Origin: Streptomyces sp. NBC_01198
GTDB taxonomy: Bacteria; Actinomycetota; Actinomycetes; Streptomycetales; Streptomycetaceae
Direction of reading: 5' to 3'
DNA: 64,000 bases
Assembly (NCBI RefSeq): GCF_036010485.1
Contig: NZ_CP108568.1
Coordinates: 1,240,001-1,304,000 of the forward strand
Shown here: one piece after another, positions 1-8,990 of the stretch
How the letters are laid out: each line of letters starts with the position of its first letter
How positions within the stretch are numbered: position 1 is the first letter of the stretch
Made by a program: the position numbers and the translations under genes
Notes under the pieces: generated by a model
Seen by the model: only the letters and a program-made list of their open reading frames with translations
The model's database searches: none
Told to the model about the DNA's origin: nothing

Positions 1-624
1 CTCGCCGTCGTCGGGGTGGGCCTGCGACCACACCGCGCCCTGGGCGTGGGCGTCCCAGACCGACTGCTGCACGTGGCGGAAGCTCGCGGAGCCGGGCGGG
101 TTGGCGCCGTCCACGATCACGTCGACGTTGCCCAGCACGATGGCGTGCGGCGAGCCGTTCGCCTCCTCGCCGGGGAGGAGCAGCAGCTTGGACGACTTCC
201 ACTGCGGGTCCCAGACCTGGTCGTAGGTCCGGTGGTCGGTCAGCGGCATGAAGTCGAGGCCGGCGCTCTCGCCCTGCCCGATCTGGTCGCCGACCGGCAG
301 GTTGCCGGGGAGGGCCTGGTGGGACGTCTGCCGCGGACCGCTGCCGTCGGACGAATGGTCGTCGTGGACGTGGGTGTCGCCCGCCAGCCACTTGCCCTTG
401 GGTGCCTTGCCGGCGCCGGATCCGTTGACGACGCCGGTGACCGTGGTGGCCGCCTTGACGGTGTCGGTCGCCTTGGCCGCGGAGCCGGTGGCCGCTTCGG
501 CGGTGCCCGCGCCGATGCCGACCGCGGCGACGGCGGCACCGGCCGCGACGACGAACCTCCGACGGGTGAGGTCGGCGGATTCGGCCGTACGGCCAGAACC
601 GTTGGACTCCCTGGGTGTTTCCAT
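1..624 (-). CDS. Tat-exported PHP-domain (CehA/McbA-like) metallophosphoesterase, C-terminus cut by window edge
   Basis: The 208 visible codons start at ATG 624 and run off the left edge. The N-terminus has a twin-arginine signal (TRRRFVVAAG, about residues 21-30) followed by an Ala-rich hydrophobic stretch, so the protein is probably exported folded. The mature part begins with GDTHVHDDHS, the His-X-His metal motif of PHP domains, and continues with LPLTDH-like and LLLPGEEAN segments typical of the CehA/McbA metallohydrolase group. PHP proteins hydrolyse phosphoesters with a cluster of divalent metals; the substrate here is unknown. No operon partner is visible. The family call is fairly safe; function beyond a metal-dependent hydrolase is not. 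Confidence 0.75.
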   Translation of the reverse strand, partial: METPRESNGSGRTAESADLTRRRFVVAAGAAVAAVGIGAGTAEAATGSAAKATDTVKAATTVTGVVNGSGAGKAPKGKWLAGDTHVHDDHSSDGSGPRQTSHQALPGNLPVGDQIGQGESAGLDFMPLTDHRTYDQVWDPQWKSSKLLLLPGEEANGSPHAIVLGNVDVIVDGANPPGSASFRHVQQSVWDAHAQGAVWSQAHPDDGE

Positions 625-1132
625 CTGCGTCTTCGCCTTTCGTTCACCGCTCCCCTGCGGAACAGTGCAAACCATTAGCGACGCTAAGAAACCCCCGATG
701 CGGCCGAATGAACCCGCGACGAATCGTCCATAGTGATCTCCGAAACAGCGCATGCCGACGCAACCCGCCCACGGCCAGGCGAAAGCGGCCGCCGGACGGC
801 CGGAACTCGGGCGAGTGATCCGCCCGGCCCTGCTCCTGCCGACAACCCCGTCCATCCCGGTGGGAGGGCGTGTGCGAGATGCGGCATGCCGGGGCAGGGG
901 CGGCAGCACCAGTTGATCCGCAGTGGGACTCGCCGGCTCGTCCGGTTCCGCCGCGTCCGGCGCACCGGCATCAGCCAACCGTAGTCCGACAGCTACCGCC
1001 GGTAGCAGACCACCAGTACCGTAGGACCCCCACGTACCACGCTGCGCAGACCCTGGTCCGCGGCCGCTCCGCCCCGGTCGTCGACACGACGCCGGCCATT
1101 CGACGATGCCAGTGAAGACGGGGAGCGTCCGT
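625..1132. other. Intergenic region between divergent genes
   Basis: About 500 bases separate the leftward PHP gene from the rightward lipoprotein gene. No convincing coding sequence, repeat or hairpin was seen; the open frames here are high-GC shadows. Promoters for both genes must lie here but no clear -35/-10 pair stands out. Confidence 0.5.
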
Positions 1133-2446
1133 ATGAGGTCCATGGGTCGACCCGCACGACGACTGGCCGCCGGCCTGGCGGTCGTCGCTGTCTCCTTATC
1201 CCTGGTGAGCGCCTGCGAATCCGGTCCGGCGAAACCGTCAGCCGAGCCGAGCGTGTCGGGCCCGCAGGCGCCTTCGAAGGCGCCTGCGCCACCGACCCGG
1301 ACGGCCAAGCCCTTCGATCCGCCGCTGAAATTCGCCGCCGAGTCCGGTGTCGTCATCCCCGACGGCTTGAAGCTGCTCCACGACCGGACGGTCTACCTGG
1401 CTCCGCCGAAGGACACCGGTCTGCTCGCCACGTCGGAGTCGGGTGAACTGCAGATCATCGACGCCGGAACCGGCAAGACCCTGAACACCGTCCGGCCGCA
1501 ACCCGGTGCGGGGGAAACCGTGGTGAAAGGGATGACGCAAGCGCCCTCGCTCGCCACCGTGGGGGGCAGGACGCTCGTGCTGGTCACGTTCGTGCTGGAC
1601 CTCCCCGGCCGCGGAACGACCCAGGGCAAGAGGGTCATCGAGATGATCGCGGTGGACAGCGTCACCAACCGTCCCGCGTGGACCAAGCGGTTCGGCGACC
1701 TGCCCGACTGGGGCCGTTCCGCGGACCCGTCCGTCGCCGTCAAGCTGATCGGCGTCCAGGACGGCATCGCGGTCGTGGCGGCCGACGACAGTTACGGCGC
1801 CCCCACCACGTACGCCGTCGACCTCGTCAAGGGCGCCACGGGCGCGACGTTGTGGCACAAGGCGGACGACTTCCATCCGATCATGACCGGCACCGGTGTG
1901 GTGGTGGGCACGTTCGAGGGCCTGAAGCAATCCTTGGCCGCTCTGGGCCTCGCGGACGGGAAGCCGGTCTGGACCAAGTACAAGGACGAGTACGAGCTGG
2001 GCGCACACTACTTCGCCCCGGACCGCCTGTCGGTCAACTACGGCGGCTCCCACAACAGCAACTTGCGAATCCTGGATGCCGTCAGCGGCGACAAGCTCAC
2101 CGAACTGGAGGAGTGGGCGGGCAGTTCATGCGTCTATGACGACCGCAGCGTCACCGTGTGCACGGCACCCATCGACAATTACGTAATCGCTCTGGACGCG
2201 AAGAGTGCCAAAGACCTGTGGTGGCTGCCCGACAGCAAGCACACGCGCGTGGCCCCCAAGGTGTCGGCGGTCTGGCACGGCGCCGTCTACGGGCAGACCG
2301 CCAACGGACCTGTCGTCGTCGACGCCCGCACCGGCAACGACAGGTCGACCGCGCTCACCGTCGTCCCCGGCACCGTCGACGCCTACGTCGGCCTCGTCGA
2401 CGACGAGGACACCGACCGGACCCTGGCCTATCCGGCGACCGGCTGA
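1133..2446 (+). CDS. Secreted lipoprotein with PQQ-like beta-propeller repeats
   Basis: A 437-residue protein if it starts at ATG 1133, which follows GGGAG at a good distance; an in-frame ATG at 1106 has no ribosome site. The N-terminus is a lipoprotein signal: Arg-rich n-region, hydrophobic core, lipobox LVSAC. A Pro/Ala/Ser-rich linker follows, then repeated blocks such as GELQIIDAGTGKTLNTV, TYAVDLVKGATGATLWH and YVIALDAKSAKDLWWL, which are the strands of PQQ/WD-type propeller blades. Such lipoproteins usually sit on the outer face of the membrane as binding or scaffold proteins. No enzymatic residues could be recognised and the role is unknown. It stands alone. Confidence 0.7.
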   Translation: MRSMGRPARRLAAGLAVVAVSLSLVSACESGPAKPSAEPSVSGPQAPSKAPAPPTRTAKPFDPPLKFAAESGVVIPDGLKLLHDRTVYLAPPKDTGLLATSESGELQIIDAGTGKTLNTVRPQPGAGETVVKGMTQAPSLATVGGRTLVLVTFVLDLPGRGTTQGKRVIEMIAVDSVTNRPAWTKRFGDLPDWGRSADPSVAVKLIGVQDGIAVVAADDSYGAPTTYAVDLVKGATGATLWHKADDFHPIMTGTGVVVGTFEGLKQSLAALGLADGKPVWTKYKDEYELGAHYFAPDRLSVNYGGSHNSNLRILDAVSGDKLTELEEWAGSSCVYDDRSVTVCTAPIDNYVIALDAKSAKDLWWLPDSKHTRVAPKVSAVWHGAVYGQTANGPVVVDARTGNDRSTALTVVPGTVDAYVGLVDDEDTDRTLAYPATG

Positions 2447-2717
2447 CCGGCTGACGCCTGCCTGCCGGCCACGCGGCATTGTCGGACAGGGCGCGGAGGT
2501 CGCCGACGGCGAGCGATCCGGCGAAGAAGTCGTTCTCCTCCGGGGTGCCGGAGATGCCCGGGCCGCACCTGGGCATCCTCACCGGACTCGACCGCCCCCA
2601 CGCCGACGGGATCCGCGTCAAGCTCGCCGCCCTCAACGCGCGTTGAGACCCCGCCCCAGGCCGGCCGAGCCGCCCGACCGTACCGGCGCCGATCCCTTGC
2701 TTGGTCGGCAGCAGGGA

Positions 2718-3440
2718 TCAGCAGGTGAGGCCGAGGGACGCGATGAGGTCGCGCATCTCGTCGCGGTAGACGGTGGCAGGGTCGTGGATGAGGGTGCGCA
2801 GGTGACCGTAGATCTCCAGGGCCATCAGGCCGTGCATGCGGCCCCAGACGCGCAGGGTCACGGCGAGCGCCATCGGCGGCAGGGCGGCGAAGTCCTCCCG
2901 GACGTGCGCGACCAGGCCGGGATCGAAGTCGGCCCATTCGTAGTGATCTGCCGGATGCTGCGTGCAGGCCGACGGCCAGGCGGCGGCGACGAGGCCGACG
3001 AGGCCGGTGCAGGCGCGCAGTTCGGCGGCTTTGCCGGGGCCGTCCTCCGGGGGCTGGTAGCCCGGTACGGGGTCGCCGTAGATCAACCGGAAACCCTCGG
3101 GGTTGGCCAGCGCCCAAGCGCGCATGGCCCCTGCCCAGGCCATGATCCGGGCTCCGGGATCGCTTTCCGAGACGCTGTCCCGGGCGGACTCGGCGGCTTG
3201 CACCGCCGAGGAGTAGACGTCGCCGATGAGCGTCGTGATCAGGTCGTCGCGGGTCGGGAAGTAGCTGTAGATCGCGCCGGCCGTCATCCCCATCTCCCGG
3301 GCGATGGCTCGCAGCGAGATGGCGTCGGGGCCTCCGCCGGCCATGAGCTTCAGCGCGATCGCCTTGATCTCGGCGCTGGTCTGCTCACGGAGCCGAGCGC
3401 GGCGGCTCTGGGTCTGCTGCTGTTCGCTCACGCTTGACAC
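2718..3440 (-). CDS. TetR-family repressor, probable regulator of the divergent efflux gene
   Basis: A 240-residue protein with an N-terminal TetR helix-turn-helix (about residues 20-65: ISLRAIAREMGMTAGAIYSY then FPTRDDLI), followed by an all-helical ligand-binding domain of the TetR_C type. The start is GTG 3440; a second GTG at 3431 would leave the -35 element of the opposite gene outside the coding region, and neither has a strong ribosome site. It is divergent from an MFS exporter with a 21-bp palindrome between them, the classical layout of a ligand-responsive efflux repressor. The inducer cannot be told from sequence. Confidence 0.85.
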   Translation of the reverse strand: MSSVSEQQQTQSRRARLREQTSAEIKAIALKLMAGGGPDAISLRAIAREMGMTAGAIYSYFPTRDDLITTLIGDVYSSAVQAAESARDSVSESDPGARIMAWAGAMRAWALANPEGFRLIYGDPVPGYQPPEDGPGKAAELRACTGLVGLVAAAWPSACTQHPADHYEWADFDPGLVAHVREDFAALPPMALAVTLRVWGRMHGLMALEIYGHLRTLIHDPATVYRDEMRDLIASLGLTC

Positions 3441-3461
3441 TCTACAAGGTTGGATTACTGT
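3434..3461 (+). promoter_or_regulatory. Candidate sigma70-type promoter of the MFS gene
   Basis: TTGACA at 3434-3439 and TACTGT at 3456-3461 with a 16-base spacer. Transcription would start near 3468, putting the TetR palindrome just downstream of the start site, where bound repressor would block elongation or open-complex formation. The -10 is a weak match. Confidence 0.45.
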
Positions 3462-3473
3462 ACGCCGTGTCTG

Positions 3474-3494
3474 TTTCTACACGGCGTGTAGAAA
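3474..3494. promoter_or_regulatory. Palindromic operator, probably bound by the divergent TetR protein
   Basis: A 21-bp palindrome with half-sites TTTCTACACG around a single central base. A second inverted repeat uses ACGCCGTGT (3462-3470) and ACACGGCGT (3479-3487), and GTAGAAATTCTAC (3488-3500) is itself a 13-bp palindrome, so half-sites are stacked. This size and symmetry is typical of TetR operators. It lies between the TetR and MFS genes. Confidence 0.7.
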
Positions 3495-3515
3495 TTCTAC
3501 GACGTAGGATATGTG

Positions 3516-4913
3516 ATGGAACTGCAACGGCTACGCCTTGGCCTGCTCGCGTTGACGCAGCTCATCGTGGCTCTGGACTACAACATCGTCTATGTGGCGC
3601 TGCCCGACATCGGGCAGGCGCTGGGGTTCGGCCCGTCGTCCGTGCAATGGGTGGTCAGCGCCTACGCGGTCGGACTCGGCGGGTTTCTCCTCCTCGGCGG
3701 GCGGGCCGTCGACCGGCTGGGCGCGCGCCGGATGTTCGTTGCCGGGCTGGCGCTGTACGGCATCGCCTCGCTGGCGGGCGGTCTGGCGTCAGGTGCCGGG
3801 GCGCTGGTCGCCGCCCGTGCGGTGCAGGGCGTCGGCGGGGCCCTGCTGACCCCGGCCACCCTCACGCTCATCTACCGGGGCTTCGCCGAAGGCCCGGAAC
3901 GCAACAGGGCACTGGGCGTCTGGGGCATGGCGGGCAGCTCTGGCCTGGCCGCGGGTTCGCTCCTGGGCGGGGTGCTCACCAACTACCTCGGGTGGGAATG
4001 GGTGTTCTTCGTCAACGTGCCGCTGGCGCTCGGCTGCGCGCTGGCGGCGCCGCGCCTGCTGCCGGCCGACCCCGCCCGCTCCCCCGGCGGGTTCGACGTA
4101 CCAGGTGCGGCGCTCGGCACCGCCGGCTCGGCCCTGTTGGTGTTCGGGCTGGCCAGTGCCACCGACGTCGGCTGGGGGACGCTGCGCGGCGGTGGGGCAC
4201 TGGCCGCCGGGGTGCTCCTGCTCGCGCTGTTCCTGACGGTGGAGACCCGCACCCGCGAGCCGCTGGTCCCGCTGCACCTGGTACGGAGCCGCGGCCTGGC
4301 CGTCACCATGATCGTGATCGCGGTCTTCCAGGGCACGCTGGGCGGCGGCTACTACATCCTGACCTGCTACCTCCAGCCCGTCCTCGGCTACAGCTCGCTG
4401 CAGGCGGGACTGACGTTCCTTCCGCTCACCGTCACCTGCATGATCGCCGCCCTGAAGGCCACCCCGGTGCTGCTCGGCCGATGGGGTATCCGCACCACGC
4501 TCGCCGTGGCGATGGCCGGGACCGGCACGGGCATCGCCGTCCTGATCGCAGGTGCCACACCCGGGGGCGGCTTCTGGACGCTCCTGCCCGGAAGCGCCGT
4601 GTGGGGCTTCTTCGGCGGCGTCGCCTTCGTCGCCCTCTTCGCCGCCGCCGGATCCGGCGTCGCCCCCCACGAGCAGGGTGTCGCGTCCGGGCTGGCCGCC
4701 ACCACCAAGGAACTCGGCGGCGCGCTCGGCCTGGCGGTCTTCGTCGCCATCGCCACCAGCTCGGCCGATCCCCTCGACGGCCTGCACGCCGCCGGATGGA
4801 CCGTGGCAGCCGTCACCGTCGCCGGCGGTGTGATCGCCCTCGCCTACCCCCCTTCCCGTCCCGCACCCGGGCCGGGCGTCGTTCCCGAAACCCTCCAAGG
4901 AGCAAGCAAGTGA
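3516..4913 (+). CDS. MFS drug exporter, DHA2 (14-helix, EmrB/QacA-like)
   Basis: A 465-residue membrane protein. ATG 3516 is preferred over GTG 3513 because AGGA lies six bases upstream. The first helix carries the DHA motif (ALDYNIVYVALPDIG, about residues 16-30). The loop between helices 2 and 3 has the motif A pattern LLGGRAVDRLGARRM, and AVQGVGGALLTPATLTLI matches the GP-rich antiporter motif C region. Hydrophobic segments run to the C-terminus, consistent with 14 helices. The family expels lipophilic or cationic compounds in exchange for protons. It is divergent from a TetR gene and overlaps a small NTF2-like gene downstream, with which it is co-transcribed. Confidence 0.85.
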   Translation: MELQRLRLGLLALTQLIVALDYNIVYVALPDIGQALGFGPSSVQWVVSAYAVGLGGFLLLGGRAVDRLGARRMFVAGLALYGIASLAGGLASGAGALVAARAVQGVGGALLTPATLTLIYRGFAEGPERNRALGVWGMAGSSGLAAGSLLGGVLTNYLGWEWVFFVNVPLALGCALAAPRLLPADPARSPGGFDVPGAALGTAGSALLVFGLASATDVGWGTLRGGGALAAGVLLLALFLTVETRTREPLVPLHLVRSRGLAVTMIVIAVFQGTLGGGYYILTCYLQPVLGYSSLQAGLTFLPLTVTCMIAALKATPVLLGRWGIRTTLAVAMAGTGTGIAVLIAGATPGGGFWTLLPGSAVWGFFGGVAFVALFAAAGSGVAPHEQGVASGLAATTKELGGALGLAVFVAIATSSADPLDGLHAAGWTVAAVTVAGGVIALAYPPSRPAPGPGVVPETLQGASK

Positions 4914-5242
4914 GCGCCGACGACCTCATCCTCCGTTACCTCGACATCTGGAACGAACGCGACGCCGCCGCCCGGTTGAAGCTGATGCGGTCCGTCCTGA
5001 CGGACGACTCGCTCTACGTGGACCCCGACTACGCGGGCCTGCTGGGGCGGGCCGAACTGTCGGAGGCGATCGGCCGGGCGCAGGAGACGTTCGGCGACCT
5101 GCAGTTCAGCCTCGACAAGCTGATCGGCGTCCACCACGACCGGGCTCTGTTCAGCTGGCGCCTGGGCACCGTGGCCACCGGCTACGACAGTGTGGAGTTC
5201 GCCGGGGACCGCATCCGCAGCGTTGTGGGGTTCTTCTCCTGA
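4910..5242 (+). CDS. NTF2-like (SnoaL-fold) small protein
   Basis: A 110-residue protein starting at GTG 4910, four bases inside the MFS stop codon (GTGA), with AAGGAG eight bases upstream; the two genes are translationally coupled. The sequence follows the nuclear-transport-factor-2 pattern: an N-terminal helix (LILRYLDIWNERDAAARLKL), a DDSLYVDPDY segment, GRAELSEAIGRAQ, then four strands ending in RIRSVVGFFS. SnoaL-like members include cyclases, isomerases and simple ligand binders. Here it may handle or bind the compound pumped out by the exporter; that is inference from position. Confidence 0.65.
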   Translation: MSADDLILRYLDIWNERDAAARLKLMRSVLTDDSLYVDPDYAGLLGRAELSEAIGRAQETFGDLQFSLDKLIGVHHDRALFSWRLGTVATGYDSVEFAGDRIRSVVGFFS

Positions 5243-5255
5243 GCTGACACCACCC

Positions 5256-5285
5256 AGCCCGGCCGGCGGCGGAGCCGGTCGGGCT
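5256..5285 (+). terminator. Hairpin terminator after the MFS/NTF2 operon
   Basis: Arms at 5256-5267 (AGCCCGGCCGGC) and 5274-5285 pair with one mismatch around a six-base loop. There is no T-tract, as is usual for high-GC actinobacteria. It lies between convergent genes, 14 bases after the NTF2-like stop. Confidence 0.6.
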
Positions 5286-5443
5286 CGCGGCCGTTGAGCT
5301 CCGCCGCGGACGGCGGTTCGGCTGCCGGAGCAGCGGTGGTCCGACCGTCGACTACCGGCCGGCGGTCAGACCCTGCCGGCCCGTCAGGTCTCCCTGCGCG
5401 CCAGCAGGGGGCGGTCCGGTTCCGCCGCTCCGACCCGCCCCGG

Positions 5444-6760
5444 TCACTGACTGGTGCAGCTCAATGACACGCCGGCGGGCGTACCGGTGCCGAGGAACCC
5501 GAACGTGGTTGACGCGGAGGGTTGCAGTGAACCGTTGTAGGAGGCGTTGCGCACCGACACATCAGAGCCGCTGGTGCTGATGGTGCCGTTCCACACCTGA
5601 CTGATGCTCTGGCCACTGCCCAGCGTCCACCGCACGGTCCATCCGCTGATCGGTTCGCCGCCTGCCGTGACCTTGACCTCTCCCTGGAAGCCGCCGGACC
5701 AGGCGTTGACAGTCGTGTAGGTCGCCGTGCAAGCGCCCCCCTGGGTGCCCCCTGAGGTCGTACCGCCACTGACCGTGCCGCCGGTGGTGGTGCCGCCGGT
5801 CGTCGTTCCACCGGTCGTGGTGCCACCGGTCGTGGTGCCACCGGTCGTGGTGCCACCGCTGGTGGTCCCACCCGGCGGCACGTAGGGGCACTTGCTGTGG
5901 TAGATCGAAATACCGCCCGGATCGGCCAACGACGGGCAGAGGAACTGTGTGTAGCGGGTGTCGTTGTCGACGAAGATCTTGAGCCAGGGGATCAGCAGAC
6001 GCATCTCGGTGCTCTGCGGATGCGTGTAGTAGACGTGGTCGGCCCCGGCGATCTGCACGAAGTCACTCTGGGTGGCGGCCGGCATGGTGGCGTAGAGGCC
6101 GTCGAGGTACGAGGGGGTGACCACGGTGTCGTTCTGCCCGGCCATGACCATCGTCGGCACCTGGTCGGTGGACATGTTCTGCGACGGTGAGAAGGGCGCC
6201 AGGGCGACCGCGGCCCTGAGCGACGGCCGGTGCTCGGAGGCGTACACCACGCCACCACCCCCCATGGAGTGGCCGATCACGGAGAGCCGGCTGGTATCGA
6301 CGCGGTCCCGTACCGGACTGCGCTGGGTGAGGTAGTCAAGCGCCGCCAGGAGTTGGGTTCCCCGAGCAGCGTCGTAGTCGGTACGGCTGTTGGTCTCGAT
6401 GCCGATCACGACGAACCCGAAAGAGGACAGCCAGGGTCCCATCCACGCTTCCTCATCGGCGAACAGGGCGGTGTAACCGGGGACGATCGCCACCGCTCCC
6501 CAGGTGCCCGCGCTGGTGTCGGTGGGGTAGTAGATCGTGCCGCCGTTGAATCCGTTGCCCGGCGCGACGCTCGTCTGCGCGGTGGCGAACGGCCCCCTGG
6601 AAGCGGCCACACCGGCCAGCGTGGGGTCGGGTCCCCGCTGGTAGGGATTGTCCGCGGCCGCCGCCGGCTGGAGGGCCAGCAACACCGCGAGCAGTCCCGC
6701 GACGGCCACCAGCGCGGCCACGGCCGTTCTGACCGACCCGGGCCGTGAACGCTGGTACAT
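5444..6760 (-). CDS. Secreted polyester hydrolase (cutinase/PETase-like) with Thr-Gly linker and C-terminal CBM2
   Basis: A 438-residue protein starting at ATG 6760 after a non-coding leader. A Sec signal peptide (about 1-36, ending LQPAAAA) precedes a mature enzyme opening with NPYQRGPDPT, typical of actinobacterial cutinases and PET hydrolases. The alpha/beta-hydrolase triad is visible: Ser165 in GHSMGGGG, Asp211 in AGQNDTVV, His242 in GADHVYY. The oxyanion/aromatic clamp GYT (Tyr96) and Met166 are present. His164 and Phe190 sit where IsPETase has Trp159 and Trp185, so it resembles type I cutinases. There is one C-terminal Cys pair (FLCPS / SKCPY) and no second disulfide. A (TTTGG)n linker leads to a CBM2 (about 335-438) with paired Cys and exposed Trp residues. 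Probable substrates are cutin/suberin or other polyesters, with CBM2 docking on cellulose. A CebR-type operator lies 83 bases upstream. Confidence 0.85.
   Translation of the reverse strand: MYQRSRPGSVRTAVAALVAVAGLLAVLLALQPAAAADNPYQRGPDPTLAGVAASRGPFATAQTSVAPGNGFNGGTIYYPTDTSAGTWGAVAIVPGYTALFADEEAWMGPWLSSFGFVVIGIETNSRTDYDAARGTQLLAALDYLTQRSPVRDRVDTSRLSVIGHSMGGGGVVYASEHRPSLRAAVALAPFSPSQNMSTDQVPTMVMAGQNDTVVTPSYLDGLYATMPAATQSDFVQIAGADHVYYTHPQSTEMRLLIPWLKIFVDNDTRYTQFLCPSLADPGGISIYHSKCPYVPPGGTTSGGTTTGGTTTGGTTTGGTTTGGTTTGGTVSGGTTSGGTQGGACTATYTTVNAWSGGFQGEVKVTAGGEPISGWTVRWTLGSGQSISQVWNGTISTSGSDVSVRNASYNGSLQPSASTTFGFLGTGTPAGVSLSCTSQ
5738..5878 (-). repeat. Tandem 15-base repeats encoding the TTTGG linker
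   Basis: Near-identical 15-base units (ggtcgtggtgccacc on the + strand) encode about eight consecutive Thr-Thr-x-Gly-Gly pentapeptides between the catalytic domain and the CBM2. Such tracts can expand or contract by slippage and are likely O-glycosylated or flexible spacers. Confidence 0.8.
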
Positions 6761-6842
6761 CGTGCTTCTCCGAGCGCCCGTGGGCGCTTCCCAGGCTAGG
6801 TGCACGGTACGTCTCCCTTCCGGACAGCAGCCGACGTAGGGG

Positions 6843-6856
6843 TGGGAGCGCTCCCA
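6843..6856. promoter_or_regulatory. Perfect CebR-type operator
   Basis: TGGGAGCGCTCCCA is a perfect 14-bp palindrome and matches the known Streptomyces CebR box, which represses cellulose-use genes until cello-oligosaccharides bind CebR. It is 83 bases upstream of the polyester hydrolase start codon, a normal position for repression. Confidence 0.85.
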
Positions 6857-7239
6857 AACAACTCCGGACGCGGACCGCGAACGCAAGGCCCCTCGCAGGC
6901 GACGACGGGTCGACAGGCGGCGCATCCCTGCCCGGTGTGCGAGACGTGGGCAAGTGTGCGCACGCAGTCCCCGAAACGTCAACGCCTAGGAATCGAAATT
7001 TTCGATGTCTCCGCCGTCGACCAGGAACAGGAAAGATCGCGCCCGATCTGATCGGCCCTGGTCAAGGCGCTGGTAGCAGTGCGAGTTGGTCAAGTGCCCC
7101 GCGCCCGCACCCGTTTCGCACACGAGGAGCCTCGCTGTGAGATGTATTGACGCGTTCCGACGGGCGTCCTATGGTGCCGCGAATCGATCGTTGGAATCCC
7201 GAAAATTTCGCCCTCCCTACCCACGGACGGCGAGCGGAT

Positions 7240-7253
7240 TGTTAGCGCTCACC
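7240..7253. promoter_or_regulatory. LacI-type operator upstream of the xylanase gene
   Basis: TGTTAGCGCTCACC is an imperfect palindrome around AGCGCT, 103 bases before the xylanase start. Thirteen bases (7240-7252) recur in inverted orientation at 25353-25365 before the GH2 gene. This form fits a LacI-family repressor of hemicellulose genes rather than CebR. Confidence 0.65.
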
Positions 7254-7340
7254 TGCCCGCCAGGGCAGACAGTGCGCACAGTGCGCAGATAGCAGCAGGG
7301 CACCCGGCCCTCCGGTCGATGCCCTGTCCCCCCACTGTGA

Positions 7341-8807
<1,467 letters not shown>

Positions 8808-8830
8808 ACCGGCCGCAGTAGTGCCGCCAC

Positions 8831-8856
8831 GCCCCGGCCTCGTCGCAGGCCGGGGC
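8831..8856 (+). terminator. Hairpin terminator after the xylanase
   Basis: Perfect 10-bp stem GCCCCGGCCT / AGGCCGGGGC with a six-base loop, 24 bases after the stop codon. It may serve both this gene and the convergent DUF2264 gene. Confidence 0.7.
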
Positions 8857-8990
8857 TGGTGTACCGGGGACTGTCCCGGCAGGCGGTTGTCGTTGCGGTT
8901 GCCGTACGTCAGGACACTCGACGAGGCGAAGGTCGCGGCGTCGGCGATCCCATGGCCCAGGCCGTCGGCCTGAGGGCACCGGCCGTCGCC

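Noticed and set aside
2447..2717. Short protein-like segment ending in GILTGLDRPHADGIRVKLAA and a stop
   Set aside because: Only about 27 codons look coding and no family or start could be assigned, so it was left unannotated.
5738..5878. Tandem 15-base repeats considered as a possible minisatellite or CRISPR-like array
   Set aside because: They are in frame within the polyester-hydrolase gene and encode the TTTGG linker; there are no spacers.
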